From: Blastopirellula marina DSM 3645
GTDB taxonomy: Bacteria > Planctomycetota > Planctomycetia > Pirellulales > Pirellulaceae
Direction: 5' to 3'
Assembly (NCBI RefSeq): GCF_000153105.1
Contig: NZ_CH672377.1
Span: 1,104,989-1,168,988 of the forward strand
Length of the DNA: 64,000 nt
Notes under the pieces: model-generated
Told to the model about the DNA's origin: nothing
The model's database searches: none
What the model saw: the letters and a program-made list of their open reading frames with translations, nothing else
Program-made: the position numbers and the translations under genes
Shown here: piece after piece, positions 28,238 to 37,869 of the stretch
Layout: the number at the start of each line of letters is the position of its first letter
Numbering within the stretch: position 1 is the stretch's first letter

Positions 28238-28951
28238 TTAGCGATTCCCGCCCTGGCCTCCCTGCCCGCGAGGTCCGCTTTGACCGCCACCCTGACCGCG
28301 TGGGCCACGTTCGCCGCGAGGGCCGCCTTGTTGACCATCAGGGCTCTGTCCACCGCGTTGACCGCCGGGGACGCCCTGCATCATTTGAGCGCATTGCTCT
28401 TCTTGCTCATCGGTCAAAATATTCGCCAATTCGGCGTTCACCTTTTGTTGCAGCGCGGCCATTTGGGCCTGTTGCTGCGGAGTTAGTTTCAACATCTGCT
28501 GCAGGAAGCTAGGCATCACTTCGCCGATGCGCGGAGGTCCCATCATGCCGCCCGGTCCCATACCAGGTCCACCTTGGCCCATGCCGGGTCCACCTTGGCC
28601 CCCTTGCTGTCCGCGGGCGTTGCTCACTTGGCTGGCGAAATGTGTTTTCAACTCATCGGCAGTCACGACGTCGTCTTTGTTGGCGTCCGCCGCCGTGAAC
28701 AAGCGAAGTAAGCGACGATCGGTTACTTCGGCCTTGGAGAGCTGGCCATCTTGATCAGCGTCGAGCTTCATCAGTCGGGCCAGCATCTCGTCGGGCGCAC
28801 CGCCCCGTTGCTGGTTGCCGCCCCGTTGACCTCCGGGACCACCAGGTCCTCCCTGTCCGCCTGGACCACCGGGGCCTTGCGCCCAAAGTGAGGTCGTCGC
28901 CAATCCCAATGCCGCGGCGATTGCCAGCGACGCTATGTTTTGCCATCTCAT
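28238..28951 (-). CDS. Exported Gly/Gln/Pro-rich protein with EF-hands
   Basis: 237 residues; ATG after AGGAG. A signal peptide (residues 1-24, ending LWAQ) leads to a low-complexity GPGGQGG region (25-52), then two EF-hand calcium loops (DADQDGQLSKAE near 65 and DANKDDVVTADE near 91). A second low-complexity run (GQGGPGMGQGG) and a short helical part with LQQMLKLTPQQQAQM and LTDEQEEQCAQMMQ follow, before a Gly/Arg/Gln-rich tail. It is probably exported and calcium-binding. It is the last gene of a run with the intradiol dioxygenase (32 bp upstream) and the EF-hand esterase. Function unknown. Confidence 0.8.
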   Translation of the reverse strand: MRWQNIASLAIAAALGLATTSLWAQGPGGPGGQGGPGGPGGQRGGNQQRGGAPDEMLARLMKLDADQDGQLSKAEVTDRRLLRLFTAADANKDDVVTADELKTHFASQVSNARGQQGGQGGPGMGQGGPGMGPGGMMGPPRIGEVMPSFLQQMLKLTPQQQAQMAALQQKVNAELANILTDEQEEQCAQMMQGVPGGQRGGQSPDGQQGGPRGERGPRGQGGGQSGPRGQGGQGGNR

Positions 28952-28983
28952 GTTCCAAGCTCCTGAAGAAAAGAAAGACCGCC

Positions 28984-29682
28984 TTAGCGTGAACCGCGGC
29001 GATTGGAAGGGAAATCTCGATCGTTCGGAGTACGTCCGATGACGAAATCAAAAGAGGCCGTCAGCTCGCCGATTTTGGAATCAGCGATCGGCGTAAAGTC
29101 GGTTGTCACCAATTCGCGATCAATCAGGTCGCCTGCACTGCGGTAAACGCCGTCGCGAGCATTTCCTTCTGCTCCGGCCACAAAGATCTGCGTCGTCAGC
29201 ACTTCTCGTCCACCGACCTTCACTTTCGCGTGAATGTGACCGGCCGGACGCCCTGGATAGGGAACCGGCTTGATCGTGCGAAAGCGATATTCGCCGGTCG
29301 ACGCCGTTTCAAATCGACCGAACCCCTGGAAGTGTTTGTCTTGTTGGCTCTGCTTGCGTCCGCTATCAGCAGTATGCAGATAAACGGCGTTCGCGTCGCA
29401 TTGCCAGATCTCGACGGTTGCGTTGCGAATTGGTTCGCCGCTGCTCGACAACACGCGCCCCGTCAAATGCGTGATCTCGCCCACGGCCGGCGTGATGCTG
29501 TCTTGGATCAAGATCAGGTCGTTATCCTGATCAAGCGGCATCTTATCGGGATAGAACGGCCCTTCGGTCAACGCAGGAGAGGGCATCAGATAGTCGGCGA
29601 AAAACCCACGGGTCGAAAAACAGGCGATGCCGAAAGCGCCCGCTATCCAGCGGCGGCGAGAAAGCGAAGTCGAAGGATTCAT
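28984..29682 (-). CDS. Intradiol ring-cleavage dioxygenase-like protein
   Basis: 232 residues from the ATG at 29682 (a TTG three codons earlier is less likely). A Tat-like leader SRRRWIAGAFGIACF suggests export. The catalytic-type domain shows LTEGPFYPD, HLTGRVLSSSGEPIRNATVEIWQCDANAVYLH and PYPGRPAGHIHAKV; tyrosines and the HxH supply the Fe(III) ligands of protocatechuate/catechol 1,2-dioxygenases. Exported members with a twin-arginine leader are common in planctomycetes, but their substrates are unknown. It lies between two EF-hand-bearing genes on the same strand. Confidence 0.87.
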   Translation of the reverse strand: MNPSTSLSRRRWIAGAFGIACFSTRGFFADYLMPSPALTEGPFYPDKMPLDQDNDLILIQDSITPAVGEITHLTGRVLSSSGEPIRNATVEIWQCDANAVYLHTADSGRKQSQQDKHFQGFGRFETASTGEYRFRTIKPVPYPGRPAGHIHAKVKVGGREVLTTQIFVAGAEGNARDGVYRSAGDLIDRELVTTDFTPIADSKIGELTASFDFVIGRTPNDRDFPSNRRGSR

Positions 29683-29808
29683 AGCTCTCAAATTCCTGGG
29701 GACAAATCGATGCGGATCGGGCGTTCGGCGTCACCCGGCGACATCTGATACAACCGATTTAACAGTAGAATGTGTCGTCGGTGGTGAAAAATGTCGAAAA
29801 AACGCGGC

Positions 29809-30939
29809 TTACTTGAAATCTTTCCGGTCCAATAAGCCATCCTTATTGCGGTCCAAAACTGGAAACATGCGGGGAGGACCGTCGAACTCTTCCTTGGTCA
29901 CCTGGCCATCTTTATTGCGATCGGCGCGAGCCATCACTTGCTCGTAGGTGAGCCGACGTTCGCGACCCATTGGCGAACCTTGGCCCGAACGCGACTCGCT
30001 GGCTTTGCTGGTCGAAGTCACGGCTACGTTCTTCACGGCCTCGTCGCTCTTCAATGTACGCTCGAAAAATTGATTGACCATTTCGGTCACTTCGACGCCG
30101 CCAAAACCCTTTCCATGTCCGCCCCCTTCGATGGTATGCAAATGAACCGGAAGGTCCGCTTTTTTCAGCGCATCAAACAGCAATTCACTTTGATAGTGGG
30201 CGACGGTCGGATCGGCGTCTCCGTGCACGATCAAAAACGGGGGAGTCTTTTCGCTGATATACTCAATGGGGTTCGCCTTGGCCGCTTTTTCTTTGTTTTC
30301 GAGAATCGGTCCGCCGATCAACTTCGACTCCGGCGAGTTGGGATCGAGATGTTTCCGCGCCCGGGGAATCGCTTTCACGTCCATCTGAAGCAGGTCGGTC
30401 GGACCATAGTAGTCGCAAACGGCCTGGACTCGGCTGGAAACGTCGAGATGCTCACCGACATCAAACTGTCCGCTGTCACTGGTCGTCCCTAACAACGACA
30501 CCAGATGCCCACCGGCCGAGCTTCCCCAGACGCCAAACTGATCGGGCTGGATGCCGTACTTTCCAGCGTTGGCTCGTAACCAGCGAACTGCCGCTTTGCA
30601 GTCTTCGATCTGGGCCGGGAAAATCGCCTCACCGCTTAGTCGATATTCGACGCTCGCAACGGCATAGCCTTCTGATGTCAGCCGCCGCGCGGGACAACCA
30701 GCTTTGCTTCCCCCCATCCAGCCGCCGCCGTGAATCCAGATGACCAGCGGCAACGGTTCCTTCGCTTTCTCGGGCAGATAGAGATCGAGTTTTAGCTCGC
30801 GATCCCCAATTTTGGCGTAGGTCAAATCCTTTTTCATCTCGACTCCAGGAGGAAGCTGTCGGGACGGTTGCCCTAGCGCCGCCGTCGATACGATTGTCGC
30901 CAAAATCAGCGATGCCGCACTCATCACTTTGGTAATCAT
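29809..30939 (-). CDS. Exported alpha/beta-hydrolase (esterase) fused to two EF-hands
   Basis: 376 residues. A signal peptide (1-23, STAALG) precedes a BD-FAE/esterase-lipase domain (about 35-290) with the oxyanion motif IHGGGW, the nucleophile elbow GSSAGG, an aspartate in HGDADPTV and the histidine in GGGHGKG. Two EF-hands sit at the C-terminus: DRNKDGQVTKEEF and DRNKDGLLDRKDF. The fusion suggests calcium-dependent folding or anchoring outside the cytoplasm. It is the first gene of the run ending at the 28185 terminator; the gap to the dioxygenase is 126 bp, so an internal promoter is possible. Confidence 0.88.
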   Translation of the reverse strand: MITKVMSAASLILATIVSTAALGQPSRQLPPGVEMKKDLTYAKIGDRELKLDLYLPEKAKEPLPLVIWIHGGGWMGGSKAGCPARRLTSEGYAVASVEYRLSGEAIFPAQIEDCKAAVRWLRANAGKYGIQPDQFGVWGSSAGGHLVSLLGTTSDSGQFDVGEHLDVSSRVQAVCDYYGPTDLLQMDVKAIPRARKHLDPNSPESKLIGGPILENKEKAAKANPIEYISEKTPPFLIVHGDADPTVAHYQSELLFDALKKADLPVHLHTIEGGGHGKGFGGVEVTEMVNQFFERTLKSDEAVKNVAVTSTSKASESRSGQGSPMGRERRLTYEQVMARADRNKDGQVTKEEFDGPPRMFPVLDRNKDGLLDRKDFK

Positions 30940-31189
30940 GGAGAATATCTCCCTCGATTTGATGTGAAACCGTTTTTGCCGTTATCTACCGAACGCGTGA
31001 GAGATAGAGAAGTTTCGCGTGTTGCTGAAAGTACTGGCATATATCCCAGTGAACCGGAAAGAATCCGTAAGCTTTATTCAGGTCGGACAGTGACGCAGAA
31101 AATCGGCTGGCGTCGCCTTTATCAACGAAAAGTCATTTCGAGGCAAATTGCATCACGATTTCCCTAAATTTCTCCCGTCCAGCTTGCCG

Positions 31190-31215
31190 ATTATTTTTAC
31201 CCGGGTAAAAATAAT
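31190..31215. promoter_or_regulatory. Perfect 26-bp palindrome, probable operator of the DUF2239 gene
   Basis: The half-site ATTATTTTTACCC (31190-31202) is followed directly by its exact reverse complement (31203-31215), centred on CCCGGG. It ends 29 bp before the DUF2239 ATG and is much more AT-rich than its surroundings, where the promoter is expected. A perfect dyad of this length in this place is most simply a binding site for a dimeric regulator. The rest of the gap (30940-31189) shows no gene. Confidence 0.7.
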
Positions 31216-31244
31216 ACCGCACCCGAGCTTCCTAGGAGAGAAAC

Positions 31245-31865
31245 ATGCAAGCGACCGCTAGAACTGCGTGCACCGCGTTTGAGGGCTTTCGACTGATCGG
31301 CTCTGGAGAGTTGGCCGCGATCGCACCGGCGATCCACCAGTCGCTTCATATAGAGGACCATGCGCCGATTCTGATCTTCGACGACGCGTCGGCACATCAA
31401 GTGGAAGTTGACTTTCGTGGAGATCTGGCCGACGTGCTGGATCGACTGGAAACAGCGGCCCAATGGGCGCTCGAAGATGCGCCGCCAACTTCAGCGCCCC
31501 GCGGTCGCGGACGTCCCAAATTGGGCGTGGTCGCTCGCGAAGTGACGCTGTTGCCGCGGCATTGGGATTGGCTCGACACGCAATCAGGCGGCGCTTCTGC
31601 GGCTTTGCGCCGCTTGGTTGAGGAAGCGAAGCGCGTCAGCGGACCGGCCGATCGTATCCGGCGCTCCCAAGAGGTCGCCTATCGCTTTATGTCGACCATG
31701 GCCGGCGATATGGCGGGATTTGAAGAAGCGTCGCGAGCGCTGTTCGCGGCGGAAGAAACGCGATTTGACGAGATGTCGGCGACTTGGCCGGCGGATGTTC
31801 GCAACTACGCCAAACGGTTGGCCGAAGCGGCGTTTCATCCCGAGCCGGCGCCCAGCGTTTCGTAG
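31245..31865 (+). CDS. DUF2239 family protein, possible ribbon-helix-helix regulator
   Basis: 206 residues; the ATG follows CTAGGAGAG. The N-half (FEGFRLIGSGELAAIAPAIH, FDDASAHQVEVDFRG) and the centre GRGRPKLGVVAREVTLLPRHWDWLD then GASAALRRLVEEA match DUF2239 proteins. The centre (about residues 84-130) has the pattern of a ribbon-helix-helix: a basic arm, a short strand (REVTLLP) and two helices. The C-terminal part (VAYRFMSTMAGDMAGFEEASRALFA) is helical. Function is not established; DNA binding is my inference, supported by the perfect palindrome 29 bp upstream, which could make it autoregulatory. Confidence 0.82.
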   Translation: MQATARTACTAFEGFRLIGSGELAAIAPAIHQSLHIEDHAPILIFDDASAHQVEVDFRGDLADVLDRLETAAQWALEDAPPTSAPRGRGRPKLGVVAREVTLLPRHWDWLDTQSGGASAALRRLVEEAKRVSGPADRIRRSQEVAYRFMSTMAGDMAGFEEASRALFAAEETRFDEMSATWPADVRNYAKRLAEAAFHPEPAPSVS

Positions 31866-31904
31866 ATCGAGGATTTTCGGCCTTGGTCGGTCGAAACCAA
31901 GAAA

Positions 31905-31946
31905 CAAAAAAGCCGAAGACAAGTCACCCTGTCTTCGGCTTTCTTT
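31905..31946. terminator. Bidirectional terminator between DUF2239 and the helicase gene
   Basis: AAAGCCGAAGACA (31909-31921) and TGTCTTCGGCTTT (31930-31942) form a perfect 13-bp stem, with A-rich sequence on the left and T-rich on the right. It serves both convergent genes. Confidence 0.85.
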
Positions 31947-31961
31947 GATTTCAACTGACGA

Positions 31962-33329
31962 CTACTCAGGGCGCTTCGACTTGGCGCCGAACGGACGCTT
32001 GCCGCCGGTTCGTTTAGCTCCGCCGCTGCGACCGCCGCCGTAAGTTTTCGGACGTTCGCTCGAATCGCCGCCACCTTGCGAATATCCGCCGCTGCGACCA
32101 CCGCCATTGCCGGCGGGACGTCCCGACGACTTGCCGTAGCTACGACGCGGACCGCCGCCGCCTGAACGCGGGCCACGCGAACGCGGCTCGACATGGAACG
32201 GATGATCGGCGTCGACCGTGATCGTGGTCCGAATCAAACGTTCGATCGCACGCAACGTGCCGTGTTCGCTGAAATCGCAGAACGACAAAGCGATCCCTTC
32301 TTTGCCGGCGCGACCGGTACGACCAATGCGATGGACGTAGCTTTCCGGGTCGATCGGCAGATCGAAGTTGACGACATGCGTTACGCCATCGACATCAATA
32401 CCGCGAGCGGCGACATCCGTGGCGACCAACACTTGCAAGCGACCGCTACGGAAGCTTTCCAAGGCGCGATTTCGCTTGTTCTGCGTCTTGTTGCCATGGA
32501 TCGCGTCGGTGCGAATCCCCGAGGCGTTCAACTCTTTAGCCAAACGATCGGCGCCATGCTTGGTCTTGGTGAAGACGAGCGTACGGCCAACCCCTTCGGC
32601 CTGCAGTGAGTGTTCGAGCAACGCTCGCTTGTCACCCTGGCTGACGTACATCAGGCGTTGTTCGACCCGTTCGGCCGTGGTCGATTCGGGCGCGACTTCA
32701 ATTCGGACCGGATTGTTGAGCAGGCCGGAAGCCAACTGCGCCACTTTCGGCGGCATCGTCGCCGTGAAGAAAATGGTCTGACGCTGTTTTGGCAACTTCG
32801 AGACGATCGTCTTGAGCGCCGGCATGAAACCCATATCGAGCATGCGGTCCGCTTCGTCCAGGACAAACGTCTTGGCCTGGCTCAGATCGACGTAACCCTG
32901 ATCCATCAGATCGAGCAAACGACCCGGCGTCGCGATCGCGACATGCACGCCGCGTTTCAAAGCGCGAACTTGCGGATTTTGACCGACGCCGCCAAAGATG
33001 GTGGTCAAACGGAACTTGACGTTACGTCCGTAGACGTTGAAGCTTTGGGCGATTTGCACCGCCAATTCGCGGGTCGGCGACAACACCAACACCTGCGGAG
33101 CACACGCATCAGCGCGACTGCGGTCGAGATCCAGTTGATTCAAAATCGGCAATGCGAACGCGGCGGTTTTGCCGGTTCCGGTCTGGGCGCAACCGATTAG
33201 GTCGCTCCCTTCCAGCAAATGAGGAATCGCTTGGCCTTGAATCGGGGTAGGCGTGTGATACTTCTCGGTGGCCAAGGCTTCTTGGATCGCTTCGCTAAGC
33301 TGCAAATCGCGAAAACTAGTGATACTCAA
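31962..33329 (-). CDS. DEAD-box RNA helicase, RhlE type
   Basis: 455 residues from the TTG at 33329, which has AGGAA 5-6 bases before it; the frame is open to 33479, but that part is not helicase-like. Helicase motifs in order: TPTPIQ (Q motif), AQTGTGKT, PTRELA, TPGRLLD, LDEADRMLDMGF, TAT (in place of the usual SAT), ATDVAARGID and HRIGRTGRAG. After about residue 380 the protein is a Gly/Arg/Ser-rich tail with repeated GGGRSGG and PKTYGG, typical of RhlE-type RNA-binding extensions. Such helicases act in ribosome assembly and RNA turnover and are often cold-induced. The long upstream region contains several inverted repeats. Confidence 0.93.
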   Translation of the reverse strand: MSITSFRDLQLSEAIQEALATEKYHTPTPIQGQAIPHLLEGSDLIGCAQTGTGKTAAFALPILNQLDLDRSRADACAPQVLVLSPTRELAVQIAQSFNVYGRNVKFRLTTIFGGVGQNPQVRALKRGVHVAIATPGRLLDLMDQGYVDLSQAKTFVLDEADRMLDMGFMPALKTIVSKLPKQRQTIFFTATMPPKVAQLASGLLNNPVRIEVAPESTTAERVEQRLMYVSQGDKRALLEHSLQAEGVGRTLVFTKTKHGADRLAKELNASGIRTDAIHGNKTQNKRNRALESFRSGRLQVLVATDVAARGIDVDGVTHVVNFDLPIDPESYVHRIGRTGRAGKEGIALSFCDFSEHGTLRAIERLIRTTITVDADHPFHVEPRSRGPRSGGGGPRRSYGKSSGRPAGNGGGRSGGYSQGGGDSSERPKTYGGGRSGGAKRTGGKRPFGAKSKRPE

Positions 33330-33968
33330 ATCATTCCTAACGTAGTTAAGTGCAATGCGACCGCAACGGGCGCAGTCCTCGAGCGCTCGAGGATATAGGT
33401 GTATGCTCCGGCGGCTACTGGCGGCGTCAATGACAATACAAATTGGTGCAATGACCAATTCGCGCGACATGACGCTCATGTCGAGAGACGCAAAGATCCG
33501 CTACCTGCAGATCGGCCGCGAGCCAGTCGCGTTCATTCGGCCTGTCATTTCAGATTCGCAAGCTAGTAGGCGAGCGGCCGAATGAAAGGAAGCGATATAT
33601 GCCAGTCTGAATAATCTTGAACGCCGAGCAAATCCGAAGAAGCTAGGCCAAAAGATCGAAGTAGATCAAACCAACGCCGCTTACGACGTTGGTGCGTGCT
33701 CAACTCTTAAACCGATGAGATATCCATCTGATCGGTTCAGTGGGAAATTGTAGCTGCTAACGTGATTTTGGATAGGGGGAAAATACATTCCCTCCAGCGG
33801 ATTGCCGAAGTAAGTCCCTCCCGCCCGGAAAGTCGGCGTAATTCCTCGATAGTGAGGAGAAAAAAGCGGACAATGCTATCAAATTCAAGCGACTCTCCTG
33901 CGGTTGGCGGCCGCGCCCAGTAGCGTACAATCGACCCTGTCGCATCCACAGGGAACGGGGAGAAACGT
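33330..33968. other. Long gap with three inverted repeats between divergent genes
   Basis: About 640 bp without a credible gene. It holds CCTCGAGC followed by its exact complement (33377-33392), a 7-bp stem ACCAACG/CGTTGGT (33670-33693), and a 12-bp stem with one mismatch (33710-33737, AACCGAT...ATCGGTT). The first lies about 50 bases upstream of the helicase start and could be in its 5' leader. The others could belong to an unrecognised small RNA or to regulatory sites of the plus-strand genes. Confidence 0.4.
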
Positions 33969-34133
33969 TTGAATACGCCGCTGCTGATCGCCGCCAGCGT
34001 GATTATTCCGCTTTTCTGGGGATGGGGTACGCACCTGCTCTTCGCCTGGATTTGGCCTCCTCAATCGGCTCGCCGCGTTGATCACAACGATCCGCAGCGC
34101 CCGCAGGGACCTCCGTTCGACTTTCAGATCTAA
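33969..34133 (+). CDS. Small single-pass membrane protein upstream of TauE/SafE
   Basis: 54 residues from a TTG at 33969 with GGGGAG 7 bases before it, ending in TAA 10 bp before the transporter gene. The sequence starts MNTPLLIAASVIIPLFWGWG, continues THLLFAWIWPPQ and ends in a polar, proline-rich tail (DPQRPQGPPFDFQI). One membrane segment spans about residues 4-33, and the tail would be cytoplasmic. I do not know a function. The ribosome site, composition and tight spacing argue that it is real and cotranslated with the next gene. Confidence 0.7.
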   Translation: MNTPLLIAASVIIPLFWGWGTHLLFAWIWPPQSARRVDHNDPQRPQGPPFDFQI

Positions 34134-34143
34134 GGTCCATGTG

Positions 34144-34932
34144 ATGATCTCTCCCGAAATCCAAGAGTTCCTGCGTTACGCGCCGATCGGTTTTTTGGTC
34201 GGCGGATACGGAACATTGGTCGGCGCCGGAGGCGGATCGGTATTGGTGCCGATCCTGCTGATGATGATGCCGGATGAATCCCCCGCCAAGATTACGGCGA
34301 TCTCGCTGGCGGTCGTCTTCTTCAACGCCTACTCCGGTACGGTCGCCTACATGCGCATGGGGCGCATCGACTATCGCGCCGGCACGATCTTCACCGTGGC
34401 AGGCATCCCCGGCGCAATCCTCGGAACGATGCTCGTGCGAGAAATGCCGCGGGAATTATTCGATCCGATCTTCGGCACGTTGCTGGTTCTGATCGGCGCC
34501 TGGTTATTCTCCAATCCTCTCGGATCGACCAGTGAGACGGACAATACGAACCAGCCGATCGCTGGGACGCGGATGTTGATCGGCTCGCTCGGCAGCGCCT
34601 ATATCGGCGTCGTTTCTAGTTTGCTCGGGATCGGCGGCGGGATCATCCACGTGCCGTTTTTGATCCGCGCCTTGAAGATGCCGCCCCACTTCGCCACGGC
34701 GACCTCTCATTTTGTGCTCACCTTTATTGCGTTGACCGCGACAATTACGCATGTCAGCATGGGCGAGTTTCAGGGAGAACTTTCGACCACCATGTATCTG
34801 GCGGTCGGCGTCATGATGGGCGCTCCGATCGGCGCGGCCGTTTCGACCAAACTGAAGGGTTCGCTGATCGTGAAGATGCTCGCCCTGGCGCTCTGCTTTG
34901 TCGGCATCCGACTGCTCGTGCGGATGTTCTAA
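34144..34932 (+). CDS. TauE/SafE-family sulfite/anion exporter
   Basis: 262 residues from the ATG at 34144 (a GTG one codon earlier is possible). About eight membrane segments in two halves, each with the glycine-rich family signature: GYGTLVGAGGGSVLVPILL (near 18-36) and SSLLGIGGGIIHVPFLI (near 160-176), followed by FATATSHFVL. TauE/SafE proteins export sulfite, sulfoacetate or related anions. The substrate cannot be told from the sequence. A 54-residue membrane protein gene lies 10 bp upstream. Confidence 0.9.
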   Translation: MISPEIQEFLRYAPIGFLVGGYGTLVGAGGGSVLVPILLMMMPDESPAKITAISLAVVFFNAYSGTVAYMRMGRIDYRAGTIFTVAGIPGAILGTMLVREMPRELFDPIFGTLLVLIGAWLFSNPLGSTSETDNTNQPIAGTRMLIGSLGSAYIGVVSSLLGIGGGIIHVPFLIRALKMPPHFATATSHFVLTFIALTATITHVSMGEFQGELSTTMYLAVGVMMGAPIGAAVSTKLKGSLIVKMLALALCFVGIRLLVRMF

Positions 34933-34941
34933 AGCGTCCGA

Positions 34942-36519
34942 CTACAGGAAGAGTCGATAGGCCGGATTGTTGGTTTCATCCACGCACGGATAGGCCAGCC
35001 CGCTCAAGAATTCCTCGAACCCGGCCATCTCGCTATCGGGTACTTGCAGCCCGGCCAAGATCCGCCCTACATCGCCTCCTTGGCTGCGATAGTGGAACAG
35101 GCTGATATTCCAACTAGGCGGCATGTGCGACAGAAACTTCATCAGCGCACCGGGGCGTTCCGGAAAATCAAAGCGATACAGCCGTTCGTTTTGGACGTGC
35201 GGACTTCGCCCGCCGACCATGTATCGAACATGCATTTTCGAGAGTTCGTCATTGGTCAGGTCGACCGCAGCAAACGCATGCCGATTCAGCTTCTCGATCA
35301 TATCGGCGGTATCTTGCCGGTTCGACGTCGTTAGCCCGACAAAGACATGCGCCTGGGTTTTGTCCGACATGCGGTAATTGAATTCCGTAATCCCGCGGGT
35401 TCCCAGCAACTCACACAAGCGTTTGAAACTCCCTGGTTGCTCCGGAATCGAAACAGCGATCAGCGCCTCGCGCTGCTCACCCACTTCGGCCCGCTCGGCG
35501 ACAAACCGCAGTCGATCAAAGTTCATGTTGGCGCCGCACGTGACCGCGATCAGGTTCGAATTCGTCAGCTTGTTCTCGGCCGCGTATTGCTTCAGACCGG
35601 CGACGCTCAATGCGCCCGCAGGCTCCAAAATGCTGCGCGTATCCTCAAACACATCCTTGATCGCCGCGCACACGGCGTCGTTGTCGACCACCACAAACGC
35701 GTCGACCAGCGCCTGCGTCATCCGAAAGGTTTCTTCGCCGACCAACTTCACCGCCGTGCCGTCAGAGAAGAGCCCGACCTCGCTCAGTTGGACGCGTCGA
35801 CCTGCTGCGACCGATTGAACCATCGCATTGGAATCGGCGATCTGCACGCCGATCACTTTGATCTCAGGCCGGACCGCTTTGACATAGGCGGCGACGCCGG
35901 AGATCAAACCGCCTCCGCCGATCGCGCAAAAGATCGCATGAATCGGCTGTTGCAATTGCTGTAAGATCTCCATTGCGATCGTCCCCTGACCGGCAATTAC
36001 GTCCGGATCATCGAACGGATGAACGAAGGTCAGCCCTTGCTCGAGAGCGATCTCGATCGCAAAGGCGTAGGCGTCCGAGTAGCTTTCGCCGTGCAACGTG
36101 ACCTCGCCATGAAACGAGCGCACCGCTTCAATTTTCAGCTGGGGAGTCGTCACCGGCATGACGATCATCGCGCGACATCCCAAACGGTGGGCGCTGAGCG
36201 CCACTCCTTGCGCGTGATTTCCGGCCGAGGCGCAAATGACGCCGCGCGACAGTTGTTCCGGCGTCAGATGGGCCATCTTGTTGTAAGCGCCGCGCAGCTT
36301 AAAGCTGAATGACGGTTGATTGTCTTCCCGCTTGAACCAGACCGCGTTGCCAATTCGCTTCGACAGCCGGGCCGCTTGTTCCAGCGGCGATTCGATCGCG
36401 ACGTCATAAACCCGCGCATTCAAAATCTTCAGCAGATAGTCGGTCAGACCAAGCGTCTGGCCGTCGGAGGCCGCAGCGGGCGAAAGTTGATCGTGGGGAG
36501 TTTGGCCAGGGCCCAGCAT
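34942..36519 (-). CDS. ilvA: Threonine ammonia-lyase (biosynthetic threonine deaminase)
   Basis: 525 residues, close to E. coli IlvA. The PLP-dependent catalytic domain spans about 25-340, with the Schiff-base lysine in PSFSFKLRGAYNKM and the phosphate-binding loop CAIGGGGLISGV. Two ACT-like regulatory domains follow (about 345-430 with SIPEQPGSFKRLCELL, and 440-515 with FPERPGALMKFLSHM), so feedback control by isoleucine is expected. It makes 2-oxobutanoate, the first intermediate of isoleucine. It stands alone between TauE/SafE (convergent) and the aldo/keto reductase (divergent). Confidence 0.95.
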   Translation of the reverse strand: MLGPGQTPHDQLSPAAASDGQTLGLTDYLLKILNARVYDVAIESPLEQAARLSKRIGNAVWFKREDNQPSFSFKLRGAYNKMAHLTPEQLSRGVICASAGNHAQGVALSAHRLGCRAMIVMPVTTPQLKIEAVRSFHGEVTLHGESYSDAYAFAIEIALEQGLTFVHPFDDPDVIAGQGTIAMEILQQLQQPIHAIFCAIGGGGLISGVAAYVKAVRPEIKVIGVQIADSNAMVQSVAAGRRVQLSEVGLFSDGTAVKLVGEETFRMTQALVDAFVVVDNDAVCAAIKDVFEDTRSILEPAGALSVAGLKQYAAENKLTNSNLIAVTCGANMNFDRLRFVAERAEVGEQREALIAVSIPEQPGSFKRLCELLGTRGITEFNYRMSDKTQAHVFVGLTTSNRQDTADMIEKLNRHAFAAVDLTNDELSKMHVRYMVGGRSPHVQNERLYRFDFPERPGALMKFLSHMPPSWNISLFHYRSQGGDVGRILAGLQVPDSEMAGFEEFLSGLAYPCVDETNNPAYRLFL

Positions 36520-36767
36520 AGATGTCTCGTCGCGAAAGGGGAATACGTCGATTCAATTATAACGAGCGGTCTCCATTTCTCCTGTAGGCCGCCCCCAATG
36601 TGCGCAGGGAAGTTTCCGTTGAAATCTTTCTTTCTTCAAAAGGACCTTGGCCAACTTGCCTCGAACCGGCAGTTCGCGTTAATAGGTAAAAGGGCGCAAT
36701 ACCCGAGCGAAAGCCAAACAGCGCCACTCGGTATGATACTTCACGAACCACCAAGGAGGCGATGACC

Positions 36768-37799
<1,032 letters not shown>

Positions 37800-37827
37800 A
37801 GGCCACCTTCAGGCGACCAACCAGGAA

Positions 37828-37863
37828 AGCCATCGCCGCTACACGCTCTTTGCGGCGATGGCT
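37828..37863. terminator. Hairpin between convergent genes
   Basis: AGCCATCGCCGC (37828-37839) and GCGGCGATGGCT (37852-37863) form a perfect 12-bp stem between the aldo/keto reductase and DUF421 stops. No long T-run; probably a shared terminator. Confidence 0.6.
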
Positions 37864-37869
37864 GCTAAT

